Under the pieces are notes generated by a model, which had not been told where the DNA came from, made no database searches, and was given only the letters and a program-made list of their open reading frames with translations. Shown one piece after another: positions 1 through 12,302 of a DNA stretch of 64,000 nt. The number at the start of each line of letters is the position of its first letter. Position 1 is the stretch's first letter. A program made the translations under genes and the position numbers. This DNA comes from Oscheius tipulae (lineage: Eukaryota; Nematoda; Chromadorea; Rhabditida; Rhabditidae), in NCBI GenBank assembly GCA_037178975.1, contig JASJZH010000002.1, positions 7,739,501 to 7,803,500 on the forward strand. Direction: 5' to 3'.

Positions 1-47
1 TGGAATCCTATCCCCGTCCTCTTCGTCTCTCTAATCTCCATTTCCAG

Positions 48-173
48 GTCGGAATCTACTGGTACACCCTGCATGCTGTGAAACAGGAGACGTTCCTCGA
101 GGAAATTGACGAGGAGATGGCTGCCGAGCATCCGAAAACACACGGGCATCTAGCCGAGAAGAAGGAGAAATAG
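48..173 (+). CDS. 3' terminal exon of an unknown gene (partial)
   Basis: A TTTCCAG acceptor at 41-47 opens a 41-codon reading frame ending in TAG at 171-173. It starts with an aromatic stretch (VGIYWYTLHAV) and ends in an acidic and lysine-rich tail (AEKKEK). The start lies outside the window. The hydrophobic beginning followed by a charged tail would fit the cytoplasmic end of a membrane protein, but I do not recognise the family. The next gene starts only 185 bp downstream on the same strand, so the two may be co-transcribed. Confidence 0.6.
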   Translation, partial: VGIYWYTLHAVKQETFLEEIDEEMAAEHPKTHGHLAEKKEK

Positions 174-341
174 AAGCATTGGAATTTGGTTGGGTTCATC
201 CTAACTTTTGGTACTAACGTCGATTTTTCAGATACTCGACGAGGTCTCCTCATCTTCATTTTTTAGTCTTCCCCTATAGGCTCATTTTGTTGATGTTCTT
301 GTTATGTTCTCTCGTCTCTCTCTTTGTTAGAAATGACATTA

Positions 342-359
342 AATAAAGAATTTTGCAGA
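342..359 (+). promoter_or_regulatory. Poly(A) signal abutting a trans-splice acceptor
   Basis: AATAAA at 342-347 is followed by TTTTGCAG at 351-358, and the next gene's ATG begins at 359. A poly(A) signal about 11 nt before an acceptor that touches an ATG is the layout of a nematode operon junction, where 3' end formation of one gene and spliced-leader addition to the next are coupled. Confidence 0.5.
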
Positions 360-3300
360 TGTCGGAGGCGGAGAAGAAGGACACGACTCCAACTCCGGCA
401 GTCGTGCCACTGTCCGTTGATATCGTCGATCCAACCGAGGGATCGTTGAAAGCGGGAGAAGAAGGACATCAGGAGGTTGGTTTTGCAAGTTTTTGGTTGG
501 TTGAATTCAAATATTTGAAGTAGCAGCATACTCGACACTTAGACAGCGCTAGAGGCAGTAGAGAACACGCTGAACTAGGCTCCTGTGACTCTTAATTGCA
601 TGTTCCTATTCGAATTTAAATTCGAAAAGTCGTACAAAAACAAAAAGTTAGCTAATTAGTCCCGTAGTCAATTGATACTACTGCTACGACGAGCTTGTAA
701 GTTTCTGGAATGTATTGCTGGGACAGTGACGATGGACAAACTGTTAATGACGGTGCTTGACAGACTGATGACGAATAGACAAAGAGATAAAGATTGACAG
801 GAACAGTCGAGCAAAGAGACAGTAGTAAGGGCATTGAGCTTGACAGCACAGTGACACTGACAATGGACAGTGCAAGTGACAGTGACAGGACAGGAGACCG
901 ACAGTACATAGACTGCGAAACAGTTTGACAGGGAGAGTGTGAAATTGAGATGAACTGACTGCGACTACCGGAGACAGAAACATTGAATGGCCTGTAAGAT
1001 ACTGAGAGAAACTGACTGACATCTGTTAACAAAATGACATTCGGAGTGGGTACAGAGAGTGGCAGTAAAAACGACATCTTTAACAAGATCAAAAACCCAT
1101 GCCACAGAGTCTGGAAAACGGGTAAAAGTCCACTTGGCCCGGCGCTGTATCATGTCTATCTTATCAGCTGCACCCCTATAGAACACAGCTAACGCGTCCT
1201 TTGACTGTGTGTGTTTTTTCCTCGTTTTCATCCACATATTTTGGGCTGCTGTGTCTGATATGCTAGCCGAAATTAATACTGTTCGTGGGCATAAGCCGTT
1301 GGCTAAGGTGAGCAAAGTTTGAGGCATGTAGTACAAAAATGTAGACATTTTGAGGGATTTTCTAGTCCTAATGCGCCCCAAAATATGACCGCAAAAAGCC
1401 ATTTTCCAGTAGTGAAGTATAACTTTTTTTGATGATAATGCATCAAAAACTGATTTCTGGCAGACTGTTTGCTTAGAGCCACGCGTGAATATAGATACAC
1501 TTACCGCATTCGGTCATACGCTGTCTGTCTCTGTAAACAGATAGAAAAACGGACGTCTAGCCAGCAGGGCGACAAGACTTTCGACAAAAAAACAAGGCCA
1601 ATGAACTTGTCAACCTCATACCTTGAGGGCCTATTTCTCTCAAAATGTCTTTTTGAAAAAGATTGTGACTCACGGGGGCGGGGTCGGATCGTGTGGTTCG
1701 TAGTGGCTCTTACCAATCCTTTTCACTCAAACTTTGAAGGACTGTAGATGTGTTTAGACACCGGGAAATATCAAAATATGCTTGCGTATTCTTGCTCAGC
1801 TCGAAAAGCTCATAAAATGGTACTTTGCAAATAGTCGGGTAGTATCGAAGCCCTGGACTTTATAACGCTTGGTGTCTATATCAAGCATACCGAGCAAAAA
1901 AGGAAGTATAAACGGAGATCGAACCCGGGTCCCAGCGCGTTAACCTCTGAACTATGCGAGCGGCAGTCTCTGCGCCTTCGGCTACGCAGTCAAACACAGA
2001 CAGACACCGTTACGATTTTCTGTAAGAGAGATTTCCAGGTCCCGTCGCTCCCGAAGACACTTCCCAGCAGCACAGTGGCAGCTTCAGGAGCTGCGTCGCC
2101 TCCTACGAGCCCACCGCGACCACACGTAAAAAATGCAACAGCCGCCGGCGATATGCTTAGTCCTACCAAGAAGGAAGCCCAGGGAAGGCCGTCCCCAACT
2201 GCGGCGGCGGCATCACCCGTGCCAATTCCGCCGGTGCGAACGAAAAAGAAGCGAACGGTCAGTCTCACCTTCTTCTAAATGACTACGCAACAGCTCTATC
2301 GATTCCCTTTTCGAACTGTGGGTAGAAAAATCGGCTCACACGGTGCCTGGGTCTTTTAGCCCCATGTTTAGTCACGAAAACTTGTCTAGACCTCCCAAAA
2401 ATGGCAGAAACTCATCAAAGGACAGTGTAGGCAGTCTGGTGTCACATTCTGTAGCCTAACATCGGCCAAATTTGAAGAAAATCTACTCTTAAGAGCGATT
2501 TTAAAGAAAAAAAAAGAAAGTATTATGGGTTCTGAAAATGGTCATTTTTGGTGGGTGAGCAAGTAATTTAGGCACTGACAATGTTTTTTCGTAGTAGAAG
2601 ACTTCTATAACCTGTTTTTTAGCATATGCAGTGCAGAAATAACAAAATTTGGTAATAGTTCGGCAGGCGCCCCCTTTCGTTTGAATTTTTGGCGCGCTTT
2701 TACAATATCGCTCAGAATAGGTTTTTCCGATGAAATTCACCAACTTTTCCAGTTTTTGACGGCTTTTACCGAATCCAGCGTGTAAAAAAACCCCCTAGAA
2801 TGAAAGAAAAGTGAAAAAACTACGGAAAAGAACGAGTTATTCGAGGTTTGTCTCAAACTTAGTTCTCTGATTTCCCTGTTATTTATGACGTTTTGCATGT
2901 TCTAAAGGGTTCTTTTTGCATTGCTGGATTTGATAAACGCAGTTCGAAACTGGAAAAATTAATAAATTTTATGAGAAAAACACGATTTTAGACGAAGGGG
3001 GGCAACTACCGTAATTTTTGACTTGAAGGGGGGAGCCTGCCGAACTATTACCCAAAATTTGTAAAAGATTCTGGTTATTTGAATTGCCCGCCAAATAGAG
3101 TACGCGAAAGACCGCGAGAAAAAAACAAAGTACGCAAAAAAACGTGAGCGGCATTTTCAATGCGACGACTTCTCTGAGACTTTCCCAACGGAAAGTAGTC
3201 CAAATCGTGGTATTTTTTTATTGGCATAAACCTTGTATTTATCGCTCGTTAGCAGAGATCACAAACTTGGCAAGCCAGGCCAGATGTACTCGCAGAAACC

Positions 3301-6300
3301 GCCCCAGGCCGGCCACCCCAGCCTAGTTCGTGGCGAAATGCATGGTGTATTGCTAAGAGCTCCACGGATCCCGCCACGGGCTAGGCTGACCAGGCAAGAA
3401 GCGATCTCTGCGAGTACACCTGGCTGGGCCTGGTCGAACCTGGGCCATTTCGACCAGGTTTGCGATGCCTGCTCGTTAGCAAACTTTAAATCGTGGGTTT
3501 TGAAAAAGCAAAACGGCGCCAAAATTCCCGTACCCAAATCAGCAAGTTTCCAAAGAAAAAGCGACTCTTATTGTTCTTCTGCAAAACAATTTCAAAACTT
3601 CGCCTAATTACCTTCAAATAAACTCCGTGCTTCTCCCATTGATCCCTCTATGCTACCATGCCGCCAGGACGTTTCGCCCGCTACCGGAAGCGCCTCTTTT
3701 TGCGATTTTTCAAGCGTCGGAGGCAGCAGCGCATGCTCGCGATTGAAGCCACGCCCCCAGTCGTTGAAGACGACGTCAAGACAGCCCAGGAAGTAGCAAC
3801 ATTTTGGATTCAACCTACTAGTAGAGTTACCTTCCAGGTGACGGAACTGAAGTGCTGCGAGGTCCGATGGTTTTACAGGAAGACGGAAGCCGACAAGTGG
3901 ATCCCATTTAATGGTTAGTGACCTCTTCAGTGACAGAAATAGTGACAGTGATAGTACAGTGAGTGTGGAAGAGAGAGTCTCCCAGAGTCTCACTACCACT
4001 GGGAGAGTGAGAGAGACTGATTGGGAAAGAGTACAGTGACAGAGACTAGGCGAGAGAAATACTGGCAAAGAGTACAGACACTGACAGTGAGAGACAAACA
4101 GACAGTGACAGCAGCAGTGGTATTGACTGGAATGAGTATAGAGACAGTGACCGGGAAAGAGAGACAGTGATAGAGACAGGGTAAGAGCGACAGTGAAAAA
4201 AGGAGCACGTATTGGCTCGGAAAGGGATGACAAAGACAGGCACAGAGTAATAGACAGTAACTGGGAAAAGTAAGAGTGAGAGACGGAGGGGCAGTACCCT
4301 AGTCCTTTCCAGGCCAAGATTCGCTCGTCCTGGAGATGAAGTACCGGATACTGAAGGAGATCCCGATTGACGAAGGCGCCCAGGACCATGCGGCCGGTTT
4401 GAACCTGCAAGAGAGACAGATGGTCGTCGTTCTCGAGGGACTCTACAAGCTAGCCGAAGATCTCTCCAAAGTCGAGGCCATCTACTGGAAGGACGATCAG
4501 TGCGAGATTCGACGCGGTACCTGGTTCACCTCGGTAGGTCATCACATTTTTTAACACGTTTTTGAAACGAGTACTGACTGATTGTTACAGAATCAGACGA
4601 CGAAATCTTCCAGAAAGGTTTGAGCCTTGTCAAGACCATGTTTTGTAATCTATTTCGTCATTTTTCCATCTAGCAGAATGGGATGGGTGGAAGGAAGGAA
4701 AAAGATAGGACTGCGCACCAACGTGTAGATGTGTATGGGCTACGGTATCTGTAAAACACGGAATAGTTTGGGACAGATTGGAGTTTGGCGACCAATAAGG
4801 TGCCATTCGATAGCCCTAGCCATCAGGTTTTCGGAAAATATTTTCAAGTTTGCTCAAACTTTGCTCTCTGGGAATCTAAATTACCAGCTGATAGAGAACT
4901 TAAAACTGGGCCGTTATCACAATTTGCAACAGAAAATGAGGTCACTGGAGACCTCGTAGTTCGCATATGCTTCCAGCTCATACCTGTAATGCCGTAGTCT
5001 GATAATTTTTCTCGGAAGGCTGCCGTAACGTATGACTGCATTACTGTAGCTTGACGTATCAGCTGCTGCATTGAGCATAAACCGGCTAGGGCGGGATCAG
5101 AAATCAGTTGACTGCGTCATACGTGCCGAGATAATACGGTACTCTTTCAGACATCTGAAATCCGCTAAAGCAGGGAAGGCCAAAGGGTACGGTAGCTTTC
5201 AAGTAGTAGTACACTTCTGTGAAGCTAAAGAAACCAGCCGCTGACCGTCACAGCCTGTCGTAGCAGTTATGCTGTTTGCCAAGTTACGACACGCAGGGGG
5301 TAACTGAACGAATGACTACAGTAGTTATTCGTATTTTTAATGTAGCCCACGAAGTTTGATGAGGTGGTGCGCAGTCAGAGCTTTCTTTCTCTCCTTTACT
5401 ACCACCCAGTCCCATATATTGGCATGCAGCCTTTGCTTGTCTTTATTGTTGCATTTTTAGCTTCAATTGAATTCCAAGTTTCCAGGATATGCAGCCGATT
5501 GAAGCTCCGCTAGCCGACTCGATTGAACGTCATCATCTGCAGTACTTTCGTGGTCAGGTTGTCCCGGACGGTCTGACAGTCTTCTCGCAAAAAGAGGCCA
5601 GCAACAAGCCGCGTGAGTTTTCAAAAAATGTGTGAAAATACGCGCCAAGTTTAGAGCTGACCGAGCTCCACCTGGACAACATTGAGATCCGATGGAGCAG
5701 CGTGATTGACATCAATTTCACCGTGAAGCGTGGAGCCATTTTGCGCTATATTGGCTGGAGCAAGAGCCATGCTCTGCGGCGCGGATTCGACAAGGAGGCC
5801 GAGTATCAGGACTCGCCGGCCGAGATCAGCCATCTGATACTGGTCGTCCACGGAATTGGACAGAAGGGCTACGAGAATCTGATTGCGCAGAACACACAGC
5901 AGTGAGTTACAAATTGTTTTGGGGCTTGGCATCTCCTTCCCATGCTCTTTTTCTTCTCAAAATTGCTTGTTTAAAAAGTTTGCCCGCCACGGAGATTGAA
6001 CCCGGGTCGACTGATTCTAAATGGCGTCTCTTACCAATACAACATTAAATATTGAAGTAGCGAAACTTTGTAAGGCCACAGTTTGACAACTTTAAGGCAC
6101 AATCACGACAGTTTCAAGGATCTCTTTTTCAGAGTCCGAGACGGCGTGATCCAGGCGATGGATCGATGCTATCCGGAAGAAAAATCGCGGCCCCTGTTCC
6201 TCCCAGTAGAATGGAGAGCCTCCTTAGTCCTGGACGACGGAATGACGGATCAGATCACTGTCCAGAAGATGAGCAGCATGAGGAATGCGCTCAATTCCAC

Positions 6301-8856
6301 CGGCATGGATCTCATGTTCTATCACTCGCCTCGGTTCCGCAATGAGGTTGATCTTTTTCTGTTATTCTGTGACAGTGCCTGTACCCGTCCCTGTCCTGTC
6401 ATTCTGTCAACTTTCAGTCAAACACGCCAACTTCATTTTCAGATAATTTCGGGCGTGACCACGCAGCTGAACAGGACGTACAAGATGTTCAAAGAGAACA
6501 ATCCGTCCTTTGACGGCCCCGTCTCTATTTTCGCTCACAGTCTCGGCTCTGTGATCTGCTATGACATTCTGACCCACTGGAGCCCTCTGATCCTCTATGA
6601 CAAATATGTGACCGAAGCCCTCTCGGAACAGCTCGACAAGTGGGATGATCCGGAAGCTGTCGCGACGCTGTCAGCCTTCAAAGACGCGAGGGACAAGCTG
6701 CATGAGAAACTCGAAGGTGGCATTCGGAATGTGCTGATATCCAAGCAGGAACAGCTCCAGTTCAAGGTGGGCTTTTCTCTTTTGTAGAAGAAAAGATACC
6801 AGAAAGGTCTGGAAAATAACGGAAAGAGAAATGTAGCATTTGGGTTCATGTTCACTGTTCTCGCGGAACAGTCTAAATTTGACCATTGGATAGCTGTTTT
6901 TCCATTAAAAATGCGCCGGTATGCTCTCCAAAATAAACTGTTCGTGGCTACTTGGACTTATTGCAAGTAGCTTAGCATTGCCATTTTGATAAGCCTTTCG
7001 ATGTCTACAAGTGTGTGACATGGAGCAGCTTCAAGTGAATAGAAAACTAGAAAGTGTAAAACTAGGCAAAAAAGTTTCTATCCGAATCAACGGCAGAGAT
7101 CCTTAGAGAGCTCTGTTAGTCAAGTTGCTGCGGGGTCTTCCACCGCCGACCGTTACGGAGGCTTCCCGAGGGGTCGGGTCGCAGATTACATTCCAAAGCT
7201 GCCCAATCTTTACTAGGGACGCTTTCACCTTCGTAGCAAGCTACTACCAATTTACCGTCCTCGGGAGGATGGAGGCCTTGCTAAATCTATCATTCTGGTA
7301 CATTTAATGGTTCTATTTCCAGGTAAAGCACCTGTACGCGGTCGGGAGTCCCCTAGGAGTCTTCCTCGTGATGCGCGGAGCTACCTACGGCGATCTCTCC
7401 CCGAAGAAGGTCAACGTCGAGCGCATATTCAACATTTTCCATCCCTACGATCCGGTAGCCTACCGTTTGGAGCCCCTCTTTGCCGCCGAATGGAAGAACA
7501 TTCGTCCGCTGAAACTGTTCGCCTCCAATGATTTACGAGGTTTTGCGCACCTTTAAAACTTAAAATATGAAATTTAGCCCGTAACCTCTACGACGACCTG
7601 CCGCTCGAAGTCTTTAAGCAGTACATGAAGAAGCTGAAGAATCAGAATAAGGCCAAGAAGAACGGCGGCTCGGCGGACAAGGCTGGTGATGCGAAAAGTG
7701 ACGGCGGTGACGATTTCGATGAGGAGGACGATTGCGATTCGGACGATTTGGATGCGCGGAGTGGATGCTCATCACCGCGTTCGCTGACACCGCCTCCAGG
7801 CGACCGGACCCCGGCGGCTGGAAACAGTGAGAAGCCGGCAAAGAAGGGGTGGTTCTCATTCTCCTCAGCTCCGCCAAAGGACAAGAAGTCCCAGGTGCCT
7901 GTGGAACCACCGGTAGAAGTCGCCAAAGAGGCCGAGTCGGATTTGCCAATTGCGGACCAGCTTCTCGGAACGGCTGCTCGACCGATGTACAGGATTGACT
8001 TCCAGGTTCAAGTGAGTTTTTCCTATGTTTTTCTCTGGACTGTAACTGGAAATGTGCAAAAGGGGGCCAAAAAACTATAGCAACTGCATGCTTGCTTCAA
8101 AATTTTCTACGTCTTCGCACCTCTTATTTGGATTCCTATGGATTTTTCTTCTTTATAACTAAGCTTGTATTCTAAAAAACAAAAACAGCCAGCAAACTTC
8201 CTTGTTTTTAAAAATCTGGCAGCGTCAATTTAGGCTTCCTGGAACTGCACTCTGTTTGAATTCGGCCGTTCATAGCAGAAACGAAATGATTTGCCATCCA
8301 AAACTGTTCCCGAGTGTTTGCAGAAGAGAAATCCTTTTTGACAAGCCTAAGAATCTTGCCTGCATTGTTGCTATGTAGACGGGCTGCTACTGAGCCATTC
8401 GGGCAAACTTGGCGCAGCGACTAGGAATATAGATTAGCCTAGATAACACGTAAATTTCACAGAGATACCGCTATAATAGGACATTCAGGCTTACGTAAGT
8501 GAACAGGCAATTGCGAATGCGTTTTTCGGGTTGAAGACGAGATTCTTGAACGTTTCGATGTTCCTCGAAGTTGTAGAGCAGATCACAGGCTACAACTTCG
8601 CAGGAAAGCCCAAACTATCACTTTCATTAGGTTCATTTTCCTTAAATCTTTTTTGCTTCAAGCCGGGTCCTCCTGCTTCCTCTTCTCTTTCCAATCGCTC
8701 TGATTGCAGCCCTCTTTGACGGATCGCAGCTACTGGGGAGCCATAAAGAGTCACTTTGCCTATTGGACTAATACGGATCTGGCGCTCTTCATGGCCAACA
8801 CGATGTACGCTCAGATGCACAAGGACCGCGAGAAGGAGAACAATGAGAAGAGTTAA
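359..8856 (+). CDS. ipla-1: DDHD-domain phospholipase (PA-PLA1 / iPLA1 family)
   Basis: Eleven phase-consistent exons (359-475, 2039-2257, 3838-3913, 4313-4533, 5486-5612, 5655-5901, 6133-6346, 6443-6766, 7323-7539, 7578-8011, 8710-8856) give about 780 aa. The N-terminus is low-complexity. The family's WWE-like module follows (VRWFYRK, RRGTWF), then LILVVHGIGQKG, the nucleophile motif FAHSLGS with Ser near residue 440, and the DDHD domain (HPYDPVAYRLEPL near 555, SHFAYW near the end). Known members are intracellular phospholipases acting on phosphatidic acid or phosphatidylinositol in Golgi and vesicle traffic. The position usually occupied by Gly in GxSxG is Ala here. An in-frame ATG at 3658 runs open into exon 3 and may be an alternative first exon. 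Joining the two most N-terminal exons rests on phase alone. Confidence 0.88.
2640..3065. repeat. Inverted repeat in DDHD intron 2
   Basis: GGTAATAGTTCGGCAGGC near 2650 returns as its reverse complement near 3054, and flanking text (CCCCCTTC.., TTTTTCC..ACTTTTCCAG) also matches inverted over roughly 100 nt. It is a probable old foldback transposon. A second, separate inverted repeat follows at 3262-3465, with TGTACTCGCAGA as the best arm. Confidence 0.6.
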
Positions 8857-9509
8857 GGACCTTTTCCGTCTTTTTGTTGTATATAACTAGTGCACTTCAT
8901 GTAACTCTATGTAAAAATTTCAACATTTCCCCCCGTCTTTTTGACCCTTTAACCCTTCAAATATTTACTTTTCACTTCAAAACCAGTGCCCCCTTCCTAC
9001 TACGTTTCTAGTCTCTCATTTTGTGTGTAAATACTCTCTTAACCCAATGTGATAGCAACAATTATCGGTATATTCTCCCCCTCACTAGCTATAGCCTACT
9101 GCTACTACTAAGAGTCTACAAGATCTTTTTTTGTTCACACCGAAATGGGTACTCCGCAGTTTTAATGAGCTCTTTTTTTTTATTTTCTTCAGAATGAAGT
9201 TGGACTTTAGATTTATTCACAAAGTCTGCTCGCAGTGAGTTTTTTGAAAGGACTTGCGGAGGATCCCGGGACGGAGTTACAGTAATCCCGACAACAATTT
9301 AATTCTGTGGGATAGAATGGATAACTGGCAGTGCCAAGTGGCGCGAATAATGTCTACGCGGTCAAGGGCTCTCTCCTTGCTCCAATATTTTTGTTGTGTC
9401 CTGATATGTTAGCTTCAGCGGCTACACAGAAAGTTATTCAAAGATTTTGTTCATATCTATTCACAAATCTACACCTAAAAATTGGAAAAACAGGCATCAA
9501 ACGGAGCTA
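8857..9509. other. Intergenic, 3' flanks of convergent genes
   Basis: No gene is visible. A TTCTTCAG acceptor at about 9186-9193, followed by a short MKLDF-type reading to a GTGAGT donor at 9236, looks like an isolated exon relic; it resembles the P450 exon that starts at 18484. The rest is AT-rich, without convincing codons. Confidence 0.4.
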
Positions 9510-12227
9510 CTAGCGCCTGTTCATGAACTGCTCGTAGAGGGCTAACTGGTGCCTGTCAACAGAGGTCTGGAATTTCTCGAGTTCCTGATGCACGTCGTCG
9601 GCCGAGAGCGTGATACCTCCCTGACTGCCGGATCGTCTGCTGCATGGAGAGTTCTGAATTCGGAAGTTTCCATTGAAATGCTCTGACTACTAGGCTTTCC
9701 AACCAGGGATGGGCAGATAGAAAAATCACGGTAAGGATGCGGATGCTTTACTAACCGCAAAATAAGCGCGGATATTCGCAGATACCGATAGGGATATCTG
9801 TCCCATCCCTGTTTCCAACACTAATCGACCGCTCTAACCACCTGACTAGCTGCAAACCATCAAAAAGAAGCTTATTGTCGTGCTAAAACATCGAACTGCA
9901 GCCACTCTAGTACTAATCTAACGCTCTAACTACAATTGTACTATGTTAGAACATAGCTATTGATCGAATCAGAGTTTTCCATACAATAATCCAACGCTCT
10001 AACCATTAGACTAGCTGCAGATCCCAGAAAAATTGCTCACTTTGTATTTTCTGAACTGCGCATAAGCCAGTTCGGATGCCAGCCGACGAAGATCATCTCC
10101 ACTGAATCCCTCGGACTGCTGTGCCAGATAGGCAAGACCTACGCTCGGGTCGAATACTGTACTCTTCAGCTTGGCCTTCAATATTTCGTGTCGTGCCTCA
10201 TAGTCGGGCAGACCGGCGTAGATGCGCTTCTCCAGACGACGTAGGAAGGCCGGATCGAGCTCCCACGGGCAGTTTGTGGCACAGATCAGGATGAGATTGG
10301 TCGAGGACTGTAGGCGTTGGATCTGGACGAGCAGCTCGGTCTTGACGCGACGATTCGAGTCGTCCTCGGTACGGGAGCGCACGCGACACAGGCTGTCGAC
10401 CTCGTCGATGAAGATGACCACGGCTGGAAGAAAAGTAGAGGTGTATTGCATAAAAGAGCGGTTTTGACAAAATGTAACCAGAGAGTAAGAGACAGTGAGA
10501 TAGACGTAACTGGATGAGTTGTTTACAGAAACGGTTACAGTAGAGCACAAACTAGGTTACAGAAATTATCGTGACTCTTGCTAGTATGTTTCTGTTCAAA
10601 TTTAAAATTCATTACACACAAACATTAAAAAGCCGCTACTCCTGTTGTCGGATGCAAAACAGAGACAGAGAACATATTCGCAAGAGCCGCAGTTAGACAG
10701 TCAAGTCGGTTGTGGTCCAGTTTTCAAGCCACAGACAAGAGGTACCGACTCGACGGTCAGACATTCACGTCGGTTGTATGATAGCAAGGAAGAGCGAAAC
10801 GATGGGCCTTACAAGGTATTTAGTCTAGACAATACGGCCACTGCTGGAAACCGCTAAGCCACTCGTTTACGGAAACATACAGAAAAAAACTCAAATTTAC
10901 CTCGTTTCTGGGTGAAGGCGTGATCGAAGAGCTCTTTGATGAGCTTCTCCGACTGCCCCTGCCACGATGAGATCAGATCCGTCGAACTGATTTGATAGAG
11001 CACGCCGCCGATTTCCTTCGCGATCGCCTGCGACAGAATCGTCTTGCCGGTTCCCGGCGGCCCGTAGAGCAAGACAGATTTCCATGGCTTCAGGTCGCCG
11101 GTCTTGAAGTATTCCGGGTAGCGAATCGGGTCGACCAGCGCCTCGAACATAGCCGTTTTTGCCTAAAAATTGGAACATTTTTTAGGTGGCAACAGGTCAA
11201 AAATTTACCTCCTGAAGACCGGCAATTTCCTTGAAGCTCGGAAAACTGTCCGCATTGGGCACAATCGTGTCCTCGATGGCTTTTGTCCGAGCGGAGGCGA
11301 ATGAGTCGAATTCTTCTCGGATTCCTCGGCCTCCAGGTGGCGGAGAAGCTTCTTCTGACATTTGGCTCGACTGCTTACCTTTTGCATCTGCAGAGCTCAT
11401 ATCGTGCATGTCCATCTGAAAATCGGAGTTTAGTTAGAGCCTTAGATTAGCGTTGGAGAGGCCCAGTTTCGATCCGTGCGGAGGATTACCATGATAGCTT
11501 AGTGGTTAGAGCGACGAAGATTCGATCCCGGACGCGGTTCAGATTGCTGATCTAGTGGTTAACGCTCTAGATTAGTGCTAGAACGACCCTGGTTCAATTC
11601 CTGCCAGGTACTAGCCAGATTTTTGCCCTATTCCACCCTTTATTCCAGTTTCGGGAATGTTCCATAACTTTAAAGCATTTTTTGCTCATATCGAAGTGGT
11701 CAGCGCGTTAGAATAGCCGCATTGGTAAGCTCTATTGACCAGCTAAGGGAGCCAGATACAAGTAGAAAGGGGTTTGTGAAAGGGGCCTATAGCCCAGTAG
11801 TTAGCGAGCTCGTCTAGCGTTATAGCAATCGGGGTTCGATACCGACCGATGATATACTGTTTTTGCAGCCAAGTTTCTCTAGTTTTTCATACTTCGCATT
11901 GTTTACGAGGTGTGCTAAGAGCTCACAAAACCAGAAGTCGGCAAAAGTAGAGGAAGAATGCTGTTAAACACGAAAAAACTTTACCGTTTCCCCGTGTGGC
12001 TCTTTTCTAATAATGTTTTGAAGGACGTCAATGATCGTGCGCACAGACTTGGCATTTTTCTCGTCTTGGGCCGGCGCGTTGGCGAGGATATTTTCCAGGA
12101 GACAGACAACTTCGGCCACATCGCTTCGGTTCGCGAAGCGGCCCTGCAGATTCAGGCGCTTGAGCATGAAATTGGCCTGCAGCAGGGTCTCTACAACTGA
12201 CCCCTGGCTCCAGAAGTTGGAGGGCAT
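9510..12227 (-). CDS. Katanin/VPS4-type AAA ATPase (katanin-like 2 resemblance)
   Basis: Exons (in transcript order) 11985-12227, 11209-11415, 10901-11162, 10041-10423 and 9510-9653 join in phase to 412 aa. The AAA core has Walker A GPPGTGKT (about 184-191), a pore-type segment SSWQGQSEKLI, Walker B VVIFIDEVDSLC, sensor CATNCPWELD and the second region of homology FLRRLEKRIY. The sequence IRYPEYFKTGDLKPWKSVL and the LRRLEKR form resemble KATNAL2 more than VPS4. These proteins are microtubule-severing or membrane-remodelling hexamers. The N-terminal ~150 residues are helical-looking and then Ser/Pro-rich, with no recognisable MIT or LisH domain. The acceptor CTTCCAG lies three bases before the ATG, so trans-splicing probably sets the start. 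Family is sure; subfamily is not. Confidence 0.82.
10480..10770. repeat. Intronic dispersed-repeat copy (two minisatellite-like units)
   Basis: Inside the intron of the AAA ATPase gene. It contains two imperfect copies of a unit with the core AGACAGTCACGTCGGTTGTG (about 10695-10715 and 10760-10780), preceded by a flank also seen near 541-640 and 14515-14600 (a motif like GAACCAGGTTACAGTAATAA, then an AT-rich stretch). The same core recurs in several other introns of this window. Confidence 0.6.
11460..11860 (+). repeat. tRNA-derived relics in an intron
   Basis: Three segments carry polymerase III A-box-like text (TAGCTTAGTGGTTAGAGC at about 11498, TGATCTAGTGGTTAACGC at about 11549, TAGCCCAGTAGTTAGCGAGC at about 11792) and B-box-like text (GATTCGATCCC, GGTTCAATTCC, GGTTCGATACC). 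Spacing and stems do not make an intact cloverleaf. They look like tRNA-derived SINE fragments or tRNA pseudogenes. Confidence 0.5.
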
Positions 12228-12302
12228 CTCCTGGAAGAACAATATTATGAAAAAGCGGTGTATTTCGCAGAAAACAATAATACAAATTCTTTTCACTTTC
12301 AA

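Noticed and set aside
652..1092. Long minus-strand open frame rich in Ser, Val and Leu.
   Set aside because: It is the translation of CTGTCACTG-type repeats and a repeat flank, with no splice or homology support.
3993..4243. Several minus-strand open frames rich in SLSLSLS.
   Set aside because: They are translations of the GACAG simple repeat in a DDHD intron.
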